A DNA stretch of 64,000 bases from Acidocella facilis ATCC 35904 (GTDB lineage Bacteria > Pseudomonadota > Alphaproteobacteria > Acetobacterales > Acetobacteraceae). Location of the stretch: contig NZ_JHYG01000002.1 of the NCBI RefSeq assembly GCF_000687875.1, positions 124,001-188,000 of the forward strand, read 5' to 3'. The notes beneath the pieces were generated by a model. The model searched no databases and was not told the DNA's origin. It was given only the letters and a program-made list of their open reading frames with translations. The first letter of the stretch is position 1. Each line of letters opens with the position of its first letter. Positions 45,652 through 56,009 of this stretch are shown piece after piece. Position numbers and translations under genes: made by a program.

Positions 45652-46533
45652 ATGACAGTCCATAGCCCACAAGGGAAGCCCAAGAGCTTCCAGGACATCA
45701 TCCTGACCCTGCACGCCTTCTGGGCGAAGCAGGGATGTGTGATTTTGCAGCCTTATGATGTTGAGATGGGGGCGGGCACGTTCCATCCCGCCACCACGCT
45801 GCGCGCGCTGGGCCCGAAGCCCTGGAAGGCGGCCTATGTGCAGCCCTCGCGCCGGCCCTCTGACGGGCGCTATGGCGAGAACCCGAACCGGCTGCAGCAT
45901 TATTATCAATATCAGGCGCTGCTGAAGCCGAGCCCGGACAATATCCAGCAGCTGCTGCTGGAAAGCTACGACGCCATCGGCATCGACCGGCGCAAGCATG
46001 ACATCCGCTTCGTCGAGGATGACTGGGAAAGCCCGACTTTGGGCGCCTGGGGCCTGGGCTGGGAGGTCTGGTGCGACGGTATGGAGGTGACGCAGTTCAC
46101 CTATTTCCAGCAGGTCGGCGGCATTGCCTGCGTCTCGCCCTCCTCCGAGATCACATACGGGCTGGAGCGGCTGGCGATGTATGTGCAGGGCGTGGAGAAT
46201 GTCTACGAGCTGGATTTCAACGGCCAGGGTGTGTCCTACGGCGACGTGTTCCTGCGCGCCGAGCGTGACTATTCGAAGCATAATTTCGAGCTGGCCAATA
46301 CCGACATGCTGGCACGGCATTTCGAGGATGCCGAGCGCGAATGCATGGCGCTGGTCGAGGGCATGGTCGCGCAGCCGGCCTATGATCAATGCATCAAGGC
46401 CAGCCATCTGTTCAACCTGCTGGATGCAAGGGGCGTAATCTCGGTGGCCGAGCGCGCCGCCTATATCGCGCGGGTGCGCAATCTGGCGAAGGCCTGCGCT
46501 GAAATCTGGCTTTCCGGTGAGTCCAATGGCTGA
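45652..46533 (+). CDS. glyQ: Glycine-tRNA ligase alpha subunit
   Basis: This 293-residue subunit of the alpha2-beta2 bacterial glycyl-tRNA synthetase has [64 protein letters not shown] and [18 protein letters not shown]. It carries the class II catalytic core. The glyS start lies inside its last codons. Confidence 0.95.
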   Translation: MTVHSPQGKPKSFQDIILTLHAFWAKQGCVILQPYDVEMGAGTFHPATTLRALGPKPWKAAYVQPSRRPSDGRYGENPNRLQHYYQYQALLKPSPDNIQQLLLESYDAIGIDRRKHDIRFVEDDWESPTLGAWGLGWEVWCDGMEVTQFTYFQQVGGIACVSPSSEITYGLERLAMYVQGVENVYELDFNGQGVSYGDVFLRAERDYSKHNFELANTDMLARHFEDAERECMALVEGMVAQPAYDQCIKASHLFNLLDARGVISVAERAAYIARVRNLAKACAEIWLSGESNG

Positions 46534-48532
46534 ATTTTTTCTGGAACTCTTCTCCGAGGAAATCCCCGCCCGCATGCAGAAGGCGGCGAGCGAGGCGCTG
46601 GAGGCGATCTGCGCCCAGGCGCTGAAGCCGCTCTCGATTACGGTGCGCCAGGCTTATTACGGGCCGCGCCGCATCGCGCTTGCCGCCGAGATCGCCACCG
46701 AGGTTGCCGCCAGCTCGGTTTCCGAGCGCGGGCCGCGCGCCAGCGCGCCGGAGCAGGCTCTGGCCGGCTTCCTGCGCAAGCATGGGGCGGTGAAGGAGGA
46801 TCTGGTCCAGGAGGGCGAGTTCTGGGTGCTTAATAAGCAGAGCCCGGCGCAGCCGGCGGCGGATTATATCGCCGGCGTGCTGCCGGAGCTGCTGGCGAAG
46901 TTGCCCTGGCCGAAATCCATGCGCTGGGGCTCGGGCGGGGAGTTCACCTGGGTGCGTCCGCTGCGCCGCATCGTCTGCCTGCTGGATGGCGCGGTGGTGC
47001 CGTTCAAGCTCGGGCCGGTGGAGAGCGGTAACCTCACCGAAGGCCACCGCGTGCACGGGCCGGGGCCGTTTGAGGTCTCCTCGGCCGCGGTGTGGGAAGA
47101 GAAACTGCGAGAGCATCACGTCATCGCCAACCCGGCCGAGCGCCGGGCGCGGGTGGCGGAGGGTATTGCGGAGGTTGCCGCGACGCTGAGCCTCAGCGTT
47201 GCCCCGGATGAGGGGCTGCTGGATGAGGTGACCGGGCTGGCCGAATGGCCGGTGCCGCTGATCGGGCAGATCGACAAGGAATTCATGGAGTTGCCGCCGG
47301 AAGTGCGGGAGCTTTCGATGAAGATTAACCAGAAGTATTTTGCGCTGCGGGATGAAACCGGCGCCCCGGCCCCGTATTTCGCCTTTGTGGCAAATTTGGC
47401 GGCGGATGATGAGGGCAAGGCGATTATCGCGGGCAATGAGCGCGTGCTGCGCGCGCGCCTGTCCGATGCGCGGCATTTCTGGGCGCTGGATCTGAAAACC
47501 CCGCTCGATAGCCTGCTGCCGAAGCTGGAGAAGATCACCTTCCACGCCAAGATCGGCACCCAGCGCCAGCGCGCGGACCGGATCGCGGATCTGGCCGAGG
47601 AAATCGCCACCGCTCTGGGCGGCTCGGCCGAGGAAGCCGGGCAGGCGGGGGTGGCCGGGCTGCTGGCGAAGGCGGATCTGGTGACCGGCATGGTCGGCGA
47701 GTTCCCCGAGCTGCAGGGCATCATGGGCGGCTATTACGCCACGCGCGGGCGCGGTGAGGTGATCGGCAGGGCGATTTCCAGCCATTACCAGCCGAAAGGC
47801 CCATCCGATGCGGTGCCCACTGGCATCGTCGCGGTGTCGGTGGCGCTGGCGGATAAGCTGGATACGCTGCGGGAATTTTTTGCGGTGGGCGAGAAGCCGA
47901 CCGGCTCGGGCGATCCGTTCGCGCTGCGCCGGGCGGCGCTGGGTGTCATTCGCATCGTGCTGGAGAATCAGCTGCGTCTGCATTTGATGCCGCTTCTGGG
48001 CACGGCGCGAGGCGAGCTGTTTAGCTTCATCATCGAGCGGCTGCGGGTGAAACTGCGCGGCGAGGGCAAGCGCTTCGACGTACTGGATGCGGTGCTCGCC
48101 GCCGGTGAGGATGACGACCTGGTGCGGCTGATGTGGCGCGTTAAGGCGCTAAATTCTCTGCTGGAAGTAGAGAACGGTAAAAATCTCCTCGCAGCTTACA
48201 AGCGTGCTGCGAATATTCTTCGCCTAGAAAATGCCAAGGATGGTCCGCACGATGGTCTTCCTGACACGCAGCTTTGTACAAATGCTGTGGAACTTGATTT
48301 TGCTAAGGCGTTAGACTTTCTAATGCCGGTTGTCTCGACTGAAGTTAGAGCCGAGCGTTTTGGTGAAGCGATGAAATATCTCGCTGATCTTCGCAAATTC
48401 ATCGACGCTTTTTTCGAAACCGTTACGGTCAACGCGGAATCGCCTGATTTGCGCCGCAATCGTTTGCGATTGCTCGCGCGCTTCACCGGCGCGGTCAACC
48501 AAGTGGCTGATTTTTCTCGGATTGAAGGGTGA
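46526..48532 (+). CDS. glyS: Glycine-tRNA ligase beta subunit, with a compositionally distinct 3' end
   Basis: This 668-residue beta subunit starts [17 protein letters not shown] and has the family motifs [15 protein letters not shown]-like TEGHRVHG and [15 protein letters not shown], and the C-terminal [12 protein letters not shown] and [20 protein letters not shown]. The start overlaps glyQ by 8 nt. From about 48130 to the stop the coding style changes: GC falls (29 of 60 bases at 48241-48300 versus 45 of 60 at 47641-47700) and rare codons appear. The protein still aligns with the family, so the tail may have been replaced by recombination. Confidence 0.94.
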   Translation: MAEFFLELFSEEIPARMQKAASEALEAICAQALKPLSITVRQAYYGPRRIALAAEIATEVAASSVSERGPRASAPEQALAGFLRKHGAVKEDLVQEGEFWVLNKQSPAQPAADYIAGVLPELLAKLPWPKSMRWGSGGEFTWVRPLRRIVCLLDGAVVPFKLGPVESGNLTEGHRVHGPGPFEVSSAAVWEEKLREHHVIANPAERRARVAEGIAEVAATLSLSVAPDEGLLDEVTGLAEWPVPLIGQIDKEFMELPPEVRELSMKINQKYFALRDETGAPAPYFAFVANLAADDEGKAIIAGNERVLRARLSDARHFWALDLKTPLDSLLPKLEKITFHAKIGTQRQRADRIADLAEEIATALGGSAEEAGQAGVAGLLAKADLVTGMVGEFPELQGIMGGYYATRGRGEVIGRAISSHYQPKGPSDAVPTGIVAVSVALADKLDTLREFFAVGEKPTGSGDPFALRRAALGVIRIVLENQLRLHLMPLLGTARGELFSFIIERLRVKLRGEGKRFDVLDAVLAAGEDDDLVRLMWRVKALNSLLEVENGKNLLAAYKRAANILRLENAKDGPHDGLPDTQLCTNAVELDFAKALDFLMPVVSTEVRAERFGEAMKYLADLRKFIDAFFETVTVNAESPDLRRNRLRLLARFTGAVNQVADFSRIEG

Positions 48533-48544
48533 GGAGACCAGGTA

Positions 48545-51217
48545 ATGACGAAATGGGTTTATAATTTCGGCGCTGGCGTGAATGACGGCAACGCTTCGCT
48601 CCGCAACCTTTTGGGCGGCAAGGGGGCGAACCTGGCCGAGATGGCAAGCATCGATCTGCCGGTGCCGCCGGGCTTCACCATCACCACCGAAGTCTGCACC
48701 GCCTATTACGAGAATGACCGCAACTATCCCGCCGATTTGAAGGCGCAGGTGGATGCCGCGCTGGCGCGCATCGAGCAGGCGGTGGAGCGCAAATTCGGCG
48801 ACAAGGACAAGCCGCTGCTGGTCTCCGTGCGCTCGGGCGCGCGCGTCTCCATGCCGGGCATGATGGATACCGTGCTCAATCTCGGCCTGAATGACGACAC
48901 CGTGCTCGGCCTGGCGAAAGCCTCCGGGGATGAGCGTTTCGCCTGGGACAGCTATCGCCGCTTCATCCAGATGTACGGCTCCGTCGTGCTCAATGTCGAT
49001 CATCACCGCTTCGAGGAAATCATCGAGCAGGTGAAGCTGGATGCCGACGTAACCGAGGACACCGCGCTGACCCCGGCCCATTGGCAGGACGTGGTCGAGG
49101 GCTACAAGAAGATGGTGCAGGAAGAGCTGGACCGGCCCTTCCCGCAGGACCCGCAGGACCAGCTCTGGGGGGCGATCACCGCGGTGTTCGGCTCCTGGAT
49201 GAACCCGCGCGCCAATGTCTATCGCCGCCTGCACGACATCCCGGCCGATTGGGGCACGGCGGTGAACGTCCAGGCCATGGTGTTCGGCAATATGGGCAAT
49301 GACTGCGCCACCGGCGTCTGCTTCACCCGCGACCCCTCCACCGGCCTCAATGAATTCTATGGCGAGTATCTGGTGAACGCGCAGGGCGAGGACGTGGTGG
49401 CGGGCATCCGCACCCCGCGCCCGCTCTCCAACGCCTATGCCAAGCCGGGCGAGGTCTCCATGGAGGACGCGCTCCCCGAGGCCTATAAGGAGCTGCATAA
49501 GGTCCGCGAAATCCTTGAGAAACACTACAAGGATATGCAGGACATCGAGTTCACCGTGCAGCAGAACAAGCTCTATATGCTGCAGACCCGCGCGGGCAAG
49601 CGCTCCGCCGCGGCGTCCCTGCGCATCGCCGTGGAAATGGCGAATGAAGGGCTGATCGACAAGAATACCGCGATCATGCGCGTGAACCCCTCGGCGCTGG
49701 ACCAGCTGCTGCACCCCACGCTGGACCCGAAGGCGGAGAAGACCATCTTCTCCAAGGGCCTGCCCGCCTCCCCGGGTGCGGCCTCCGGCGCGGTCGTGTT
49801 CTCCGCCGATGAGGCCGAGCTGCGCGCGCAGAAGGGTGAGTCGGTGGTGCTGGTGCGTATCGAGACCAGCCCGGAAGATATTCACGGCATGCACGCCGCC
49901 CAGGGCATTCTCACCACCCGCGGCGGCATGACCAGCCACGCCGCCGTGGTGGCGCGCGGCATGGGCCGGCCCTGCGTGGCCGGTGCCGGCGGCATCTCGG
50001 TCGATTACGGCGCGCAGACCCTCTCCGCCAATGGCGTGGTGCTGCGCGCGGGCGATATCATCACCATCGATGGCTCCACCGGCGAGGTTTATGCCGGCGC
50101 GATGAAGATGATCGAGCCGCAGCTCTCCGGCGATTTCGGCACGCTGATGGAGTGGGCCGACCAGGCCCGCCGCCTGAAGGTGCGCACCAACGCGGAAACC
50201 CCGCTGGATGCCGAGACCGCCCGCAAGTTCGGCGCCGAGGGCATCGGGCTGTGCCGCACCGAGCATATGTTCTTCGACCCGGCGCGCATCGGCGCCGTGC
50301 GCCAGATGATCCTGGCCAAGGACGAGGCCGGCCGGCGCGCTGCCCTCGCCAAGCTGCTGCCCTTCCAGCGCGAGGATTTCGTTTCTCTGTTCAAGATCAT
50401 GGAAGGGCTGCCGGTCACCATCCGCCTGCTCGACCCGCCTTTGCATGAATTCCTGCCGCATGGCGAGGCGGAGATGCAGGAGGTGGCGGATGCGCTGGGG
50501 GTCGATATCGCGGTGATCCGCGCGCGTGGCGAGGAGCTGTCCGAAGCCAACCCGATGCTCGGCCATCGCGGTTGCCGCCTGGGTGTGACCTATCCGGAAA
50601 TCTACGAGATGCAGGCCCGGGCCATTTTCGAGGCGGCGGTGGAGGTGGCGAAGACCGCCAACGCCCCGGTGCCGGAGATCATGATCCCGCTGGTCGGCAC
50701 CAAGAAGGAGCTGGATATCACCCGCGCCCAGGTGGAGGCCACCGCCAAGGCGGTGTTCGCGGAAACCGGCAAGACCATCGAATATTCGGTGGGCACGATG
50801 ATCGAGCTGCCGCGCGCGGCGCTGATCGCCGACCAGATCGCCGAGGCGGCGGACTTCTTCTCTTTTGGCACCAACGATCTGACCCAGACCGTGTTCGGCC
50901 TCTCGCGTGACGATGCCGGCAAGTTCCTGCCCTTCTATGTCGAGAAGGGCATCCTGCCGAAGGATCCGTTCGTCTCCATCGATGTCGATGGTGTCGGCGG
51001 GCTGGTGAAGATCGCCGCCGAGAAGGGCCGGGGCAAGAAGGCCGGGCTGAAGCTGGGCATCTGCGGCGAGCATGGTGGCGATCCGGCCTCCATCTCCTTC
51101 TGCGAGAGCGTCGGGCTGGATTATGTCTCCTGCTCGCCCTACCGCGTGCCGGTGGCCCGTCTGGCCGCCGCCCAGGCGGCGATCGAGGTCAAGGAGACCC
51201 ATTTCCGCGACAAATAA
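48545..51217 (+). CDS. ppdK: Pyruvate, phosphate dikinase
   Basis: This 890-residue enzyme interconverts pyruvate, ATP and phosphate with phosphoenolpyruvate, AMP and pyrophosphate. The N-terminal ATP-grasp domain has [21 protein letters not shown], the central swivelling domain has the phosphohistidine in [15 protein letters not shown], and the C-terminal PEP domain has [10 protein letters not shown] and SFGTNDLTQ with the catalytic Cys in LGICGEHGG. It follows glyS by 12 nt, as in many alphaproteobacteria. Confidence 0.96.
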   Translation: MTKWVYNFGAGVNDGNASLRNLLGGKGANLAEMASIDLPVPPGFTITTEVCTAYYENDRNYPADLKAQVDAALARIEQAVERKFGDKDKPLLVSVRSGARVSMPGMMDTVLNLGLNDDTVLGLAKASGDERFAWDSYRRFIQMYGSVVLNVDHHRFEEIIEQVKLDADVTEDTALTPAHWQDVVEGYKKMVQEELDRPFPQDPQDQLWGAITAVFGSWMNPRANVYRRLHDIPADWGTAVNVQAMVFGNMGNDCATGVCFTRDPSTGLNEFYGEYLVNAQGEDVVAGIRTPRPLSNAYAKPGEVSMEDALPEAYKELHKVREILEKHYKDMQDIEFTVQQNKLYMLQTRAGKRSAAASLRIAVEMANEGLIDKNTAIMRVNPSALDQLLHPTLDPKAEKTIFSKGLPASPGAASGAVVFSADEAELRAQKGESVVLVRIETSPEDIHGMHAAQGILTTRGGMTSHAAVVARGMGRPCVAGAGGISVDYGAQTLSANGVVLRAGDIITIDGSTGEVYAGAMKMIEPQLSGDFGTLMEWADQARRLKVRTNAETPLDAETARKFGAEGIGLCRTEHMFFDPARIGAVRQMILAKDEAGRRAALAKLLPFQREDFVSLFKIMEGLPVTIRLLDPPLHEFLPHGEAEMQEVADALGVDIAVIRARGEELSEANPMLGHRGCRLGVTYPEIYEMQARAIFEAAVEVAKTANAPVPEIMIPLVGTKKELDITRAQVEATAKAVFAETGKTIEYSVGTMIELPRAALIADQIAEAADFFSFGTNDLTQTVFGLSRDDAGKFLPFYVEKGILPKDPFVSIDVDGVGGLVKIAAEKGRGKKAGLKLGICGEHGGDPASISFCESVGLDYVSCSPYRVPVARLAAAQAAIEVKETHFRDK

Positions 51218-51239
51218 GCGGAGGCTCTTTCCAACGAAA

Positions 51240-51266
51240 AAGGCCGGGAGCGATCCCGGCCTTTTT
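51240..51266 (+). terminator. Rho-independent terminator after ppdK
   Basis: AAGGCCGGGA (51240-51249) and TCCCGGCCTT (51254-51263) form a perfect 10-bp stem with a GCGA loop, followed by a T tract. On the minus strand a T tract also follows, so it can serve the convergent DUF2147 gene. Confidence 0.9.
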
Positions 51267-51273
51267 TATGCGG

Positions 51274-51735
51274 TTATGGCGAGGCCTTGCCGTCCAGCTC
51301 CGGCACATGGCAGCCCGGCTCCACCTTGCCGGTGAATTTTGGCCAGAGCTGCGTCTCGCCCAGCACCGGCACGCCGATATAGCCATGCAGATCCAGATTG
51401 CCCTTGGCGTCGAACTTCACCATGGTACGATAGACATTGCCGTTGCGCGGGTCCTGCAGCACGCCTTTCCAGCGCGGGGTGCCGTCATCGGTCTTGCCGT
51501 CCGGGGCGACGCGCAGCATCAGGAAGCCGCATTGCGGCTGGCCGCGCCAGTCGGTCGGCATCGCATCGCCCGGATGGTCGAGCGCGATGCCGGCCATGAA
51601 ACCGCAGAGATCATCGCCGCATTGCGAGATTTCCAGCACGATCTCGTGGCCGGAGGAGACCCAGTAGCCAGGGGTGAAACCCGAAGCTGCGGCGGGCAGA
51701 GCGCTGCCGGCCAGCATTGCGCCAGCCAGCAGCAT
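51274..51735 (-). CDS. Exported DUF2147 protein
   Basis: The mature region has the DUF2147 pattern: GYWVSSGHEIVLEISQCGDDLCGFM near its start, then GQPQCGFLMLR, and DPRNGNVYRTMVKF with LHGYIGVPVLGETQ near the end. The ATG at 51735 gives a short signal peptide (LLAGAMLAGSALPAAAS) and 153 residues. The frame is open for 59 more codons up to a TTG that overlaps the gloB stop; that extension holds no recognisable motif. Four cysteines suggest disulfides in the periplasm. Function unknown. Confidence 0.8.
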   Translation of the reverse strand: MLLAGAMLAGSALPAAASGFTPGYWVSSGHEIVLEISQCGDDLCGFMAGIALDHPGDAMPTDWRGQPQCGFLMLRVAPDGKTDDGTPRWKGVLQDPRNGNVYRTMVKFDAKGNLDLHGYIGVPVLGETQLWPKFTGKVEPGCHVPELDGKASP

Positions 51736-51908
51736 CCCACGACAGAAAGAAAGACAGAAAGAAAAAGCTCCCAGACGGTGCCCCTTGTTGAGGCTTGCCG
51801 ACAGGAATTTCCTAACAAATCCGGCCGTGCCAGGAATAGTGTTTCCTCGCCAAGGCGCTGTCATTTTTGATACCTGTTGCAAGAAAGCTGCATTGGTCAG
51901 AAAGGGTT

Positions 51909-52634
51909 TCAAAAATTATCCTTCGCCGCGCGCAGTTTCGCGAAGCTTTCCTCGTCTGGGGCGCGCAGGAACGGGTTGGTGGCGCGCTCCTGGCCCAGTT
52001 TCACCGGCAAAGTGGGCTTGCCCGCCGCGCGCAGCGCCTGCACCTCGGCGGCGCGGGCCTGCAGCGCCGCATTGCCAGGCTCCACGCTCAGCGCGAATTT
52101 GGCGTTGGAGGCGGTATATTCATGCCCGGCGCAGACCAGCGTGTCGTCCGGCAGGTCGCCATATTTGGCGATGGCGTTGAACATCTGCGCCGGCGTGCCC
52201 TCGAACAGCCGGCCGCATCCCAGGCTGAACAGCGTGTCGCCCGGCAGCAGGATGCCGCCATCGGCGATATAGTAGGAGATATGGCCCAGCGTATGGCCGG
52301 GGGTTTCGATCACCCGCAGCCTGGCGCTGCCGAATTCCACCAGCGAGCCTTCATGCACGGAAATATCCAGCTTCGGCAGGCGCTGCGCGTCCGCGCCATT
52401 ACCGACCACCTGCGGGCGGTAGGCCGCCACCAGCTCCGCGACGCCGCCGATATGGTCGTCGTGATGATGGGTGAGGAAGATGTAATCCAGCCTTTTGCCC
52501 AGCGCCTCCAGCGCGGCGACGGCCGGGGCGGCCTCTGCCGGATCGACGATGCCGGTCTTGCCGGAGACACTATCGACCAGCAGCCAGGCATAATTGTCGG
52601 ACAGCATGGGAATGGCTTGCGCCGTGACGGTCAT
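51909..52634 (-). CDS. gloB: Hydroxyacylglutathione hydrolase (glyoxalase II)
   Basis: This 241-residue enzyme hydrolyses S-lactoylglutathione in methylglyoxal detoxification. The metal site THHHDDHIGG (THxHxDH type) is near residue 55, with further ligands in TPGHTLGHI and DTLFSLGCGRLFEG, and CAGHEYTASN. It is divergent from the methyltransferase gene with a 39-bp gap, a common alphaproteobacterial pair. Confidence 0.93.
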   Translation of the reverse strand: MTVTAQAIPMLSDNYAWLLVDSVSGKTGIVDPAEAAPAVAALEALGKRLDYIFLTHHHDDHIGGVAELVAAYRPQVVGNGADAQRLPKLDISVHEGSLVEFGSARLRVIETPGHTLGHISYYIADGGILLPGDTLFSLGCGRLFEGTPAQMFNAIAKYGDLPDDTLVCAGHEYTASNAKFALSVEPGNAALQARAAEVQALRAAGKPTLPVKLGQERATNPFLRAPDEESFAKLRAAKDNF

Positions 52635-52673
52635 CGCTCTCGCTCCTTCGCGTTACGTGGTTATATAGGGGCA

Positions 52674-53396
52674 ATGGCGATCGATGCACGAGATGCGGCC
52701 GGATTTTACGCAACCGCGCTGGGCCGGCATGTGGCCCTGTTGTTGCGCCAGAAGCTGGCGCGGCTCTGGCCGCGCATGGAAGGGCTTTCGGTTCTGGGCA
52801 TCGGCCATGCCGGGCCGTGTTTGCATCCCTGGCGGGAGGCGGCGCGCTGCATCGCGCTCTCGCCCAACCATATGGGGGCCGCGCCCTGGCCGGCGGGGCT
52901 GGCCAATCTCTCCTGCATGGCCGAGGCGGAGGCGCTGCCCTTCGCGGATCTCAGCTTCGACCGGATTTTGCTGATCCACGGGCTGGAACAGGCCGAGAAT
53001 GCCAGGCGCACGCTGCGCGAGGCCTGGCGGGTGCTGAAGGATGACGGGCGGATGATCGTGGTGGCGCCCAACCGGCGCGGGCTTTGGGCCTATGCGGAGA
53101 GCACGCCCTTTGGCCATGGCCAGCCTTATTCGGAGGGCCAGCTGGCGCGGCTGCTGACCGGGCTGTTCTTCCAGGTGGAGGCGCAGACCACCGCCCTCTA
53201 CACCCCGCCGCTGCTGCCGGCCCCGCCGCGGCGGGTGGCCGGGCTGCTGGAAAAGGCGGGCCCGGTGCTGGCGCCGCAATTTGCCGGGCTGACGCTGGCG
53301 GAGGTGAGCAAGAACCTGCATGGCGTGCTGCCGGCGGGGCGGATGGCCACGGCCCGGCGGGTGCTGGCCGGCGCCGGATTTTCGCGCGGGACTTAG
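52674..53396 (+). CDS. Class I SAM-dependent methyltransferase
   Basis: This 240-residue protein has a Rossmann methyltransferase core: motif I region LSVLGIGHAGPCLHPW, then EAEALPFADLSFDRILLIHGLE and LREAWRVLKDDGRMIVVAPN. Motif I is degenerate (GIGHAG instead of GxGxG), as in this gloB-adjacent group. The ATG at 52674 fits; the frame is open far upstream across gloB but that part is antisense. Substrate unknown. Confidence 0.82.
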   Translation: MAIDARDAAGFYATALGRHVALLLRQKLARLWPRMEGLSVLGIGHAGPCLHPWREAARCIALSPNHMGAAPWPAGLANLSCMAEAEALPFADLSFDRILLIHGLEQAENARRTLREAWRVLKDDGRMIVVAPNRRGLWAYAESTPFGHGQPYSEGQLARLLTGLFFQVEAQTTALYTPPLLPAPPRRVAGLLEKAGPVLAPQFAGLTLAEVSKNLHGVLPAGRMATARRVLAGAGFSRGT

Positions 53397-53450
53397 CGGT
53401 AAGGTGCGGGGGCTTTTCGAAAAAACTTCCTACCCCCTTCGCCATAAACC

Positions 53451-55745
53451 CTAACGCGCCTCCGGCTTGGCTGGCGGCCCCAGCAGCGCCTCGCCGGGGG
53501 GCAGGTCCAGCTTCATGCTCTGGCGCCGGTAGGAAAGGGCGATGCCCGCCTCGGCGAAGCGCTTCTGCACCCGGGCATTGAATTCGCGCCGCACCGCCCA
53601 GTGCTGGCCCGGCCCGGTGCGGATCTGCCCGGTGAAGACCAGCCCCAGCTCGCCGAAACTATCCAGCCCGAACAGCTGCAGATCGTCGCGCATCATCGCC
53701 CCCCAGGCGGCCTCGGCCCGCATCTTCGCGCCGATCTCCTTCAGCAAGGCGCTGACCCGCTCGATATCCTCGTCATAGGAGACCATCACCGAAATCTGCG
53801 CATAGGAGAAATCCCGGGTCTGGTTGGTGACGGTGGTGACCGAGGAGAAGGGGATGATGTTGACCGAGCCATCGCCGCCACGCAGCCGGATGGTGCGCAG
53901 CGAAAGCCGCTCCACCGTGCCGGACATGCCGCCGAGCGTGACCACATCGCCCACCTGCATCGCATCTTCGAACAGCAGGAACAGCCCGGTGATGATATCC
54001 TGCACCAGCTTCTGGCTGCCGAAGCCGACCGCGATGCCGACCACCGAGGAGACCGCCAGCAAGCCCGTGGTGTTCACCCCGATGCGCGAGAGACAGATGA
54101 TCAGCGCCACCAGCACCAGCACGATGCCGATGGCGGCGCGCAGCATCGGCAGCAGCGTGCGCAGGCGCGAGGCCTGGCGGGTCTTGCCGGCGTTGTTCAG
54201 CCGCTCGATCCGCGCATCGAGCTGGTAATTGATCGCCTCCCACAGCACGATGGCGATGGCGACGGTGACCAGCACGCTGAACCCGGCGGAGAGCAAGGCG
54301 CGGCTGATATTGTTGGTCAGCAGCCAGCCGAACGCATCCACCCCCCAGCCCTGCAGCACCAGCACCAGCACCAGCAAGGCGATGACGAAGCGCACGACGA
54401 GGCGGATCAGCGGATTATAGGTACGCGCCCGGCCGAGCACGGCGCTGCGGCGGGCGGCGCTGTCCTCATCCGGGAAAATCCGCGCGAGGGCGCGATTGCT
54501 GCCCACCCAGGCAAGCCGCCCCAGCACCAAAGCGATGAACACCACCAGCAAGGCCCGCAGCAGCACCACCAGCGCATTCTGCACCCCGCCCGCCCAGGCG
54601 ACCCAGAGGGCGAGCACATAGAACAGCGCAAAAATATACCAGACCTTGGAAAAGCGCCGCCGCATGCCGGCGAAATAGCTGTCACTCCCGGGCTTGCCGG
54701 CGATCCAGCGGCTGATCACGCGCCGGCTCCGCCAGATCGCGAAGGCGACCTCCAGATGCACGACCAGCGCCGCCAGCCGCAGCAGCGCCCCGGCGCCATC
54801 CTTGGGCAGGAACAGGATCTCGGCCACCGAGATGATGCAGAAGGCGACGAAGATGGTGATGATCAGCAGCATCGCCCGGCGCATCAGCCATTTCGCATGG
54901 GCACTGGCCAGATGCGCCAGCCGCAGGCTGGGGGCGTTGGGCGAAAAGAGCAGCCGCAGCACCTCCTGGGTCAGCCGTGCCGCCAGATAGGCGTTGACGA
55001 TGCCCACCACCGCCAGATGCGCCGGCCGCCGGGCGATGAGGCCGGAATTGAGGATGAGCTGTTCGGTGATGCCGAAGGCGGCGATCGGCAGCAGCATCAG
55101 CAGGAATTTCAGCAGCGCGAAGCCGAAGCGCCGGCTCCAGGCGCGCAGACTGGTGCGCCGGGGCGGGCGCTGCTCGCTCTCGCCCTCCTCCGCGCTGGCG
55201 AGACCGTCCAGATCCGGTGTCGGCAGATATTCGTTGCGGCGGGGCACCGCCTGGCGGGCGCAAAGTGCGGCGGCGCCGCGCAGTGCCAGCACCAGCAGCA
55301 CATCCAGCGCCATGCCCGGCACCACCGCGATGGCCAGCGCCATCCCGATGGCCAGCGCATCCGCCCGGCGCTGCGGCGCATCGGCAAAGCCCGCCAGCCA
55401 GTGCCAGACCGGCGTCAGCCGGGTGGATCGATGCAGCGCATCGGCGAAATCATCGAAGGTGCGGGTGGCTTCATGGCCCAGCACGCTGGTCAGCGCGAAG
55501 CCGATCTCGCTGGTGCCGAACGGCGCCGGGGCGGGGCTCTGGCCGGCCGCGCCGGCGCTGGCATCCGCCCCGGTGAGGGCGGCCAACGGCGAGCCGGGGA
55601 TGATCGCCGGCGCGCTCTTGGCCGGCGCCGCCGGGGCGCTGGCGGCGGGGGCGGCGGCTGGCGCCGGCGCGGCGGCGGGCGTGTTGGCGCGGCCAAGCCC
55701 CGGCACCAGCAAGACCAGAAACAGGAACGTCAACAATAAGCGCAT
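53451..55745 (-). CDS. Large MscS-family mechanosensitive channel
   Basis: This 764-residue protein has a signal peptide (MRLLLTFLFLVLLVPGLGRAN), an Ala/Pro-rich periplasmic linker and about ten transmembrane segments. The MscS core is near residues 540-680 (VGFGSQKLVQDIITGLFLLFED, then GMSGTVERLSLRTIRLRGGDG and FSSVTTVTN). The layout resembles the long MscS relatives YbiO/MscM. The ATG at 55745 gives the signal peptide. It is convergent with the methyltransferase gene. Confidence 0.88.
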   Translation of the reverse strand: MRLLLTFLFLVLLVPGLGRANTPAAAPAPAAAPAASAPAAPAKSAPAIIPGSPLAALTGADASAGAAGQSPAPAPFGTSEIGFALTSVLGHEATRTFDDFADALHRSTRLTPVWHWLAGFADAPQRRADALAIGMALAIAVVPGMALDVLLVLALRGAAALCARQAVPRRNEYLPTPDLDGLASAEEGESEQRPPRRTSLRAWSRRFGFALLKFLLMLLPIAAFGITEQLILNSGLIARRPAHLAVVGIVNAYLAARLTQEVLRLLFSPNAPSLRLAHLASAHAKWLMRRAMLLIITIFVAFCIISVAEILFLPKDGAGALLRLAALVVHLEVAFAIWRSRRVISRWIAGKPGSDSYFAGMRRRFSKVWYIFALFYVLALWVAWAGGVQNALVVLLRALLVVFIALVLGRLAWVGSNRALARIFPDEDSAARRSAVLGRARTYNPLIRLVVRFVIALLVLVLVLQGWGVDAFGWLLTNNISRALLSAGFSVLVTVAIAIVLWEAINYQLDARIERLNNAGKTRQASRLRTLLPMLRAAIGIVLVLVALIICLSRIGVNTTGLLAVSSVVGIAVGFGSQKLVQDIITGLFLLFEDAMQVGDVVTLGGMSGTVERLSLRTIRLRGGDGSVNIIPFSSVTTVTNQTRDFSYAQISVMVSYDEDIERVSALLKEIGAKMRAEAAWGAMMRDDLQLFGLDSFGELGLVFTGQIRTGPGQHWAVRREFNARVQKRFAEAGIALSYRRQSMKLDLPPGEALLGPPAKPEAR

Positions 55746-55823
55746 GAACCAAGCCTGTAAGCCGAAACGGGGGACGTCAACCGGGGAGATAGGCAAATCC
55801 GTCAGTCATCGTATAGTGGCGCC

Positions 55824-56009
55824 ATGCGGGGGATCATACTGGTCTTGTTGGGGTTGGATATGCTGGCGGTGGTGGGCGTGATGCTCGCCGGCGTGCTGGG
55901 CATGGCCGACAAAACCCGCGACCCGCGCCGCGCCAATCTGCTGATGCGCTGGCGCGTGGGGCTGCAGGGGCTGGCGATCCTGCTCGTCGTGATTTTGATG
56001 GTCAGCTGA
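55824..56009 (+). CDS. Small twin-transmembrane HIG1-like protein
   Basis: This 61-residue protein has two hydrophobic segments (IILVLLGLDMLAVVGVMLAG and LAILLVVILMV). The loop between them, DPRRANLLMRWRVGLQ, approximates the HIG1 motif RxRxxxQ. HIG1 proteins modulate terminal oxidases in mitochondria and alphaproteobacteria, so a respiratory role is possible. Its stop overlaps the phzF-like start (TGATG). Confidence 0.75.
   Translation: MRGIILVLLGLDMLAVVGVMLAGVLGMADKTRDPRRANLLMRWRVGLQGLAILLVVILMVS

Noticed and set aside
45577-46575. Extension of the 128-residue membrane protein to 461 residues through glyQ antisense
   Set aside because: Only the part from 45576 has a ribosome site and membrane segments; the rest is antisense to glyQ and lacks protein-like features.
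53408-53437. GGGGG...CCCCC with CTTTTCGAAAAAA between convergent methyltransferase and mscS genes as a third repeat copy or terminator
   Set aside because: The inverted repeat is imperfect and lacks the shared GCCGC stem and tail. It may end transcription, but the support is too weak to list.
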